A DNA stretch of 16,749 bases, taken from JBFHER01 sp041584055. GTDB taxonomy: Bacteria; Bacteroidota; Bacteroidia; Bacteroidales; UBA5342. This document shows, piece after piece, positions 14,538 to 16,749 of this stretch. The position numbers and the translations under genes are program-made. The notes below the pieces were generated by a model, which saw nothing but the letters and a program-made list of their open reading frames with translations, was not told where the DNA came from and searched no databases. The stretch covers positions 1 through 16,749 of the forward strand of contig JBFHER010000059.1 in assembly GCA_041584055.1 (NCBI GenBank), written 5' to 3'. Every line of letters starts with the position of its first letter. The stretch's first letter is position 1.

Positions 14538-15935
14538 ATGTTTCAGGATTTTGTTTATCATAACAGAAGAAATAAACTACTTAACAGCGTTTCGTCCGGA
14601 TTGATACTGATGCCATCAAACGAAGAGGCTGCCATGAATTATGGTGCCAATACCTATCATTATCGGCAGGATGCGTCGTTTCGGTATTTTTTTGGACATA
14701 AGCTGCCAGGACTTACGGGGGTGATTGATGTTGACAATGGAGCACATATTCTTTTCGGGGACGACCGTGATATTGCGGATATCATCTGGGAAGGGACCAC
14801 AAGCTCCATGCTTGAAAAAGGCGCTGCCATCGGAATACAGGATGTGCGGCCTTCGAAACAGTTGCAATCATTGATCGATGAAGCATTGGCAAAAGGACGT
14901 GAAATTAAGATTTTGCCTCCATACCGTGGCAAGACCATCCTCTGGCTGTCGGAGCTTCTTCATGTTCATCCCGGTCAATTGCAGGATTTTGTGGCTGATG
15001 ATGTGATAAAAGCCTGTGTAAAAATCCGTTCTGTGAAGGAGTTGTGTGAGGTAGAAGAGCTGGATAAAGCCATGGATGTGGCTTACCTGATGCATACCAC
15101 CGCCATGAAGATGGCACAACCTGGTACCATGGAAAGTACTATTGCGGGTACCATAGAAGGCATCGCACTTTCAGAAGGGGGTGCTGTGTCGTTCCCCATT
15201 ATTCTATCAAAAGATGGTCAGACCTTGCACAATCATCATCATCACAATGCCCTGAAAAAAGGGGACCTGATGTTGGTAGATGCAGGGTGGGAGAACCCAC
15301 ATGGTTATGCAACGGATCATACGCGGACAACACCTGTGGGTGGTGTGTTCACACAGAAACAAAAAGACATCTACCAGATTGTACTGGACGCCAATAACAA
15401 TGCTTTTGCAGCAACCAGACCTGGAGTGGCATACGTTGATTGTCACATGGTGGCCGCAAGAACGGTGGCTGCCGGACTCAAAGACTTAGGCTTGATGAAG
15501 GGTGATGTTGAGGAAGCAATTGTTGCAGGAGCACATGCTTTGTTCTTTCCACACGGACTGGGTCACCAGTTAGGGCTTGACGTGCATGACATGGAGGGCT
15601 ATGGGGAAAATTATGTGGGTTATGACGAGGTTTATAAACGAAGTGAACAGTTTGGGAAAGCGTATCTGCGTTATGGTCGTGAGGTGTTCAAAGGCCTGGT
15701 TTTAACCAATGAGCCTGGCATTTATTTTATCCCTGACTTAATTGATATGTGGAAAAAAGAGAAAAAGCACGAGGCATTTATCAATTACAGCAAGGTAGAG
15801 GAATACCGTTCGTTTGGTGGTATTCGTCTTGAAGATGACCTGATCATAGAGGAAGGAGGTGCACGTCTGTTAGGCAAAAAACGCATTCCAATCACCATTG
15901 AGGACGTTGAGGCCATGGTTGCCTCCGGTAGATAA
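14538..15935 (+). CDS. pepP: Xaa-Pro aminopeptidase (aminopeptidase P, M24B)
   Basis: A 465-residue cytoplasmic metallopeptidase that removes an N-terminal residue preceding proline. Residues 1 to about 140 match the AMP_N domain (FVYHNRRNKLL, FRYFFGHKLPG). The pita-bread catalytic domain has all five expected dinuclear metal ligands: Asp248 (LVDAGWE), Asp260 (YATDHTRT), His343 (GLGHQLGLDVHD), Glu392 (TNEPGIYF) and Glu432 (GIRLEDD). A run of four histidines (HNHHHHNAL) lies before the first ligand, consistent with the substrate-binding His region. The ATG at 14538 is chosen over a GTG two codons upstream because MFQDF fits the usual N-terminus; the difference is only two residues. It follows the RluB-type gene by 42 bases and ends ahead of a terminator-like hairpin. 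No signal peptide is present. Confidence 0.94.
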   Translation: MFQDFVYHNRRNKLLNSVSSGLILMPSNEEAAMNYGANTYHYRQDASFRYFFGHKLPGLTGVIDVDNGAHILFGDDRDIADIIWEGTTSSMLEKGAAIGIQDVRPSKQLQSLIDEALAKGREIKILPPYRGKTILWLSELLHVHPGQLQDFVADDVIKACVKIRSVKELCEVEELDKAMDVAYLMHTTAMKMAQPGTMESTIAGTIEGIALSEGGAVSFPIILSKDGQTLHNHHHHNALKKGDLMLVDAGWENPHGYATDHTRTTPVGGVFTQKQKDIYQIVLDANNNAFAATRPGVAYVDCHMVAARTVAAGLKDLGLMKGDVEEAIVAGAHALFFPHGLGHQLGLDVHDMEGYGENYVGYDEVYKRSEQFGKAYLRYGREVFKGLVLTNEPGIYFIPDLIDMWKKEKKHEAFINYSKVEEYRSFGGIRLEDDLIIEEGGARLLGKKRIPITIEDVEAMVASGR

Positions 15936-15969
15936 GCACTGCAAAAACTTCGAATGCACGAATTACTTC

Positions 15970-16008
15970 AAGTACTTTGCCTGGTTCAGGTACATTAAGT
16001 ACTTTTTT
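15970..16008 (+). terminator. Probable terminator after pepP, built on a repeated palindrome
   Basis: The 8-bp palindrome AAGTACTT occurs at 15970-15977 and 15997-16004. The copies can pair with each other, enclosing CCTG (15980-15983) and CAGG (15987-15990), which pair around a GTT loop; unpaired bases lie between the two stems. A run of six Ts (16003-16008) follows. The outer stem is AT-rich, so strength is uncertain. It is 34 bases past the pepP stop and just ahead of the der -7 box. Confidence 0.5.
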
Positions 16009-16010
16009 AC

Positions 16011-16018
16011 TACTTTTG
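16011..16018 (+). promoter_or_regulatory. -7 box ahead of der
   Basis: TACTTTTG fits TAnnTTTG and begins 2 bases after the T run of the preceding terminator. It gives a predicted transcription start near 16023 and a leader of about 13 bases containing AGAGAGA before the ATG at 16036. No TTG lies at the -33 distance. Confidence 0.45.
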
Positions 16019-16035
16019 GGCCAAATTAGAGAGAC

Positions 16036-16749
16036 ATGGGAAACATAGTTGCAATCGTTGGAAGACCGAATGTTGGAAAATCAACTTTATTTAATCGTTT
16101 GACAGAATCAAGGCGTGCCATTGTGGATGAAACGGCAGGGGTAACGCGCGACAGACAGTATGGTAAGGTTGAGTGGGGAGGAAAGGAGTTTTCAGTGATT
16201 GACACAGGAGGTTACGTGGTGAACTCTAGTGATGTGTTTGAAGAGGAGATTCGCAAACAGGTTATGATCGCCATCGATGAGGCAGATGCCATCTTATTTG
16301 TTGTGGATGTGTATACAGGCATCACAGACATGGATCAGTCTGTTGCAGAAATATTGAGACGCACAAAGAAAAAGGTGATACTCGTTGTTAACAAGGTGGA
16401 TACCACCAAGATGCACAATGAGGCCTTCGAATTTTATAACCTGGGGCTTGGAGAGTATTATGCCATTTCATCATCCAATGGCTCAGGAACCGGAGACTTG
16501 CTTGATGCAGTCCTTAATGAGCTAGATTTCAAGGAAGATGCGGTTGATGAATTTGATAATATTCCTAAAATAGCAGTGGTTGGCAGACCGAACGTTGGAA
16601 AATCATCCCTGATAAATGCATTTATTGGTGAGGAGCGGAACATCGTCACAAATGTGGCCGGAACAACACGCGACTCAATCAATACCCGTTATCAAAAATT
16701 TGGTTACGATTTTGTGATGATCGATACTGCAGGCCTGAGAAAGAAAACA
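16036..16749 (+). CDS. der: Ribosome assembly GTPase Der (EngA), 3' end outside the window
   Basis: Der is a tandem-GTPase protein needed for maturation of the 50S ribosomal subunit. The first 238 residues are present. The first G domain has the P-loop GRPNVGKST (9-17), the G2 region TAGVTRD, DTGGY (56-60) and NKVD (119-122). The second G domain begins with GRPNVGKSS (183-191), NVAGTTRDS and DTAGLRKK (230-237), where the window ends. The rest of the second GTPase domain and the C-terminal KH-like domain lie beyond base 16749. The ATG at 16036 is the standard start (MGNIVAIVGRPNVGKS) with AGAGAGA just upstream. It is separated from pepP by a probable terminator and has its own promoter box. 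Confidence 0.96.
   Translation, partial: MGNIVAIVGRPNVGKSTLFNRLTESRRAIVDETAGVTRDRQYGKVEWGGKEFSVIDTGGYVVNSSDVFEEEIRKQVMIAIDEADAILFVVDVYTGITDMDQSVAEILRRTKKKVILVVNKVDTTKMHNEAFEFYNLGLGEYYAISSSNGSGTGDLLDAVLNELDFKEDAVDEFDNIPKIAVVGRPNVGKSSLINAFIGEERNIVTNVAGTTRDSINTRYQKFGYDFVMIDTAGLRKKT

Noticed and set aside
15226..15255. Run of CAT/CAC codons (HNHHHH) in pepP as a repeat or insertion
   Set aside because: It falls in the normal substrate-binding His region of M24 peptidases and the frame is undisturbed.

Overview
The window looks like a chromosomal segment from a member of the Bacteroidota. The evidence is: a protein ending in a type IX secretion (T9SS) C-terminal sorting domain; a carboxypeptidase-regulatory-like TonB-dependent receptor; a DUF6515-like secreted protein; a divergent TruA paralogue; and, in front of several genes, the Bacteroidota -7 promoter box (TAnnTTTG) instead of a sigma70-type -10. 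No tRNA, rRNA, CRISPR array, insertion sequence or phage gene was seen. Most of the window is housekeeping DNA with a few accessory envelope genes.

Layout. At 1-1879 (+), lpxK (lipid A 4'-kinase, cut at its 5' end by the window edge) overlaps a purine nucleoside phosphorylase gene by 44 bases; the pair ends in a hairpin whose loop carries the phosphorylase stop codon. At 1900-4718 (-), a small two-helix histidine-rich membrane protein precedes a TonB-dependent receptor with an NCxNCG motif in its plug; I read this pair as a possible metal-uptake unit. At 4773-6804 (-), a TruA-like tRNA pseudouridine synthase is followed by a METTL25-like methyltransferase, probably one RNA-modification unit. 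At 6973-9229 (+), a beta-propeller lipoprotein (SMP-30-like) is followed by a Cys/Met-metabolism PLP enzyme.

At 9452-12531 (+), coaD (coenzyme A synthesis) is followed two bases later by a large secreted papain-family protease with a T9SS sorting domain. At 12645-13328 (+) lies a secreted basic protein with a duplicated DUF6515-like motif, closed by a strong terminator. At 13575-15935 (+) are an RsuA/RluB-type rRNA pseudouridine synthase and an aminopeptidase P, followed by a terminator. At 16036-16749 (+), der (EngA), a double GTPase for ribosome assembly, runs off the right edge.

There is no gene-free stretch over 300 bases; the longest gaps are 13329-13574 (terminator, short palindrome, weak promoter) and 9230-9451 (coaD promoter, otherwise nothing recognised). 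No clear novel system stands out. The best candidates for a second look are the histidine-rich protein/TonB receptor pair with its apparently leaderless promoter, the base-recognition Asp in the phosphorylase, and the TruA-like/METTL25-like pair. Everything here comes from reading motifs by eye; no database search was run.
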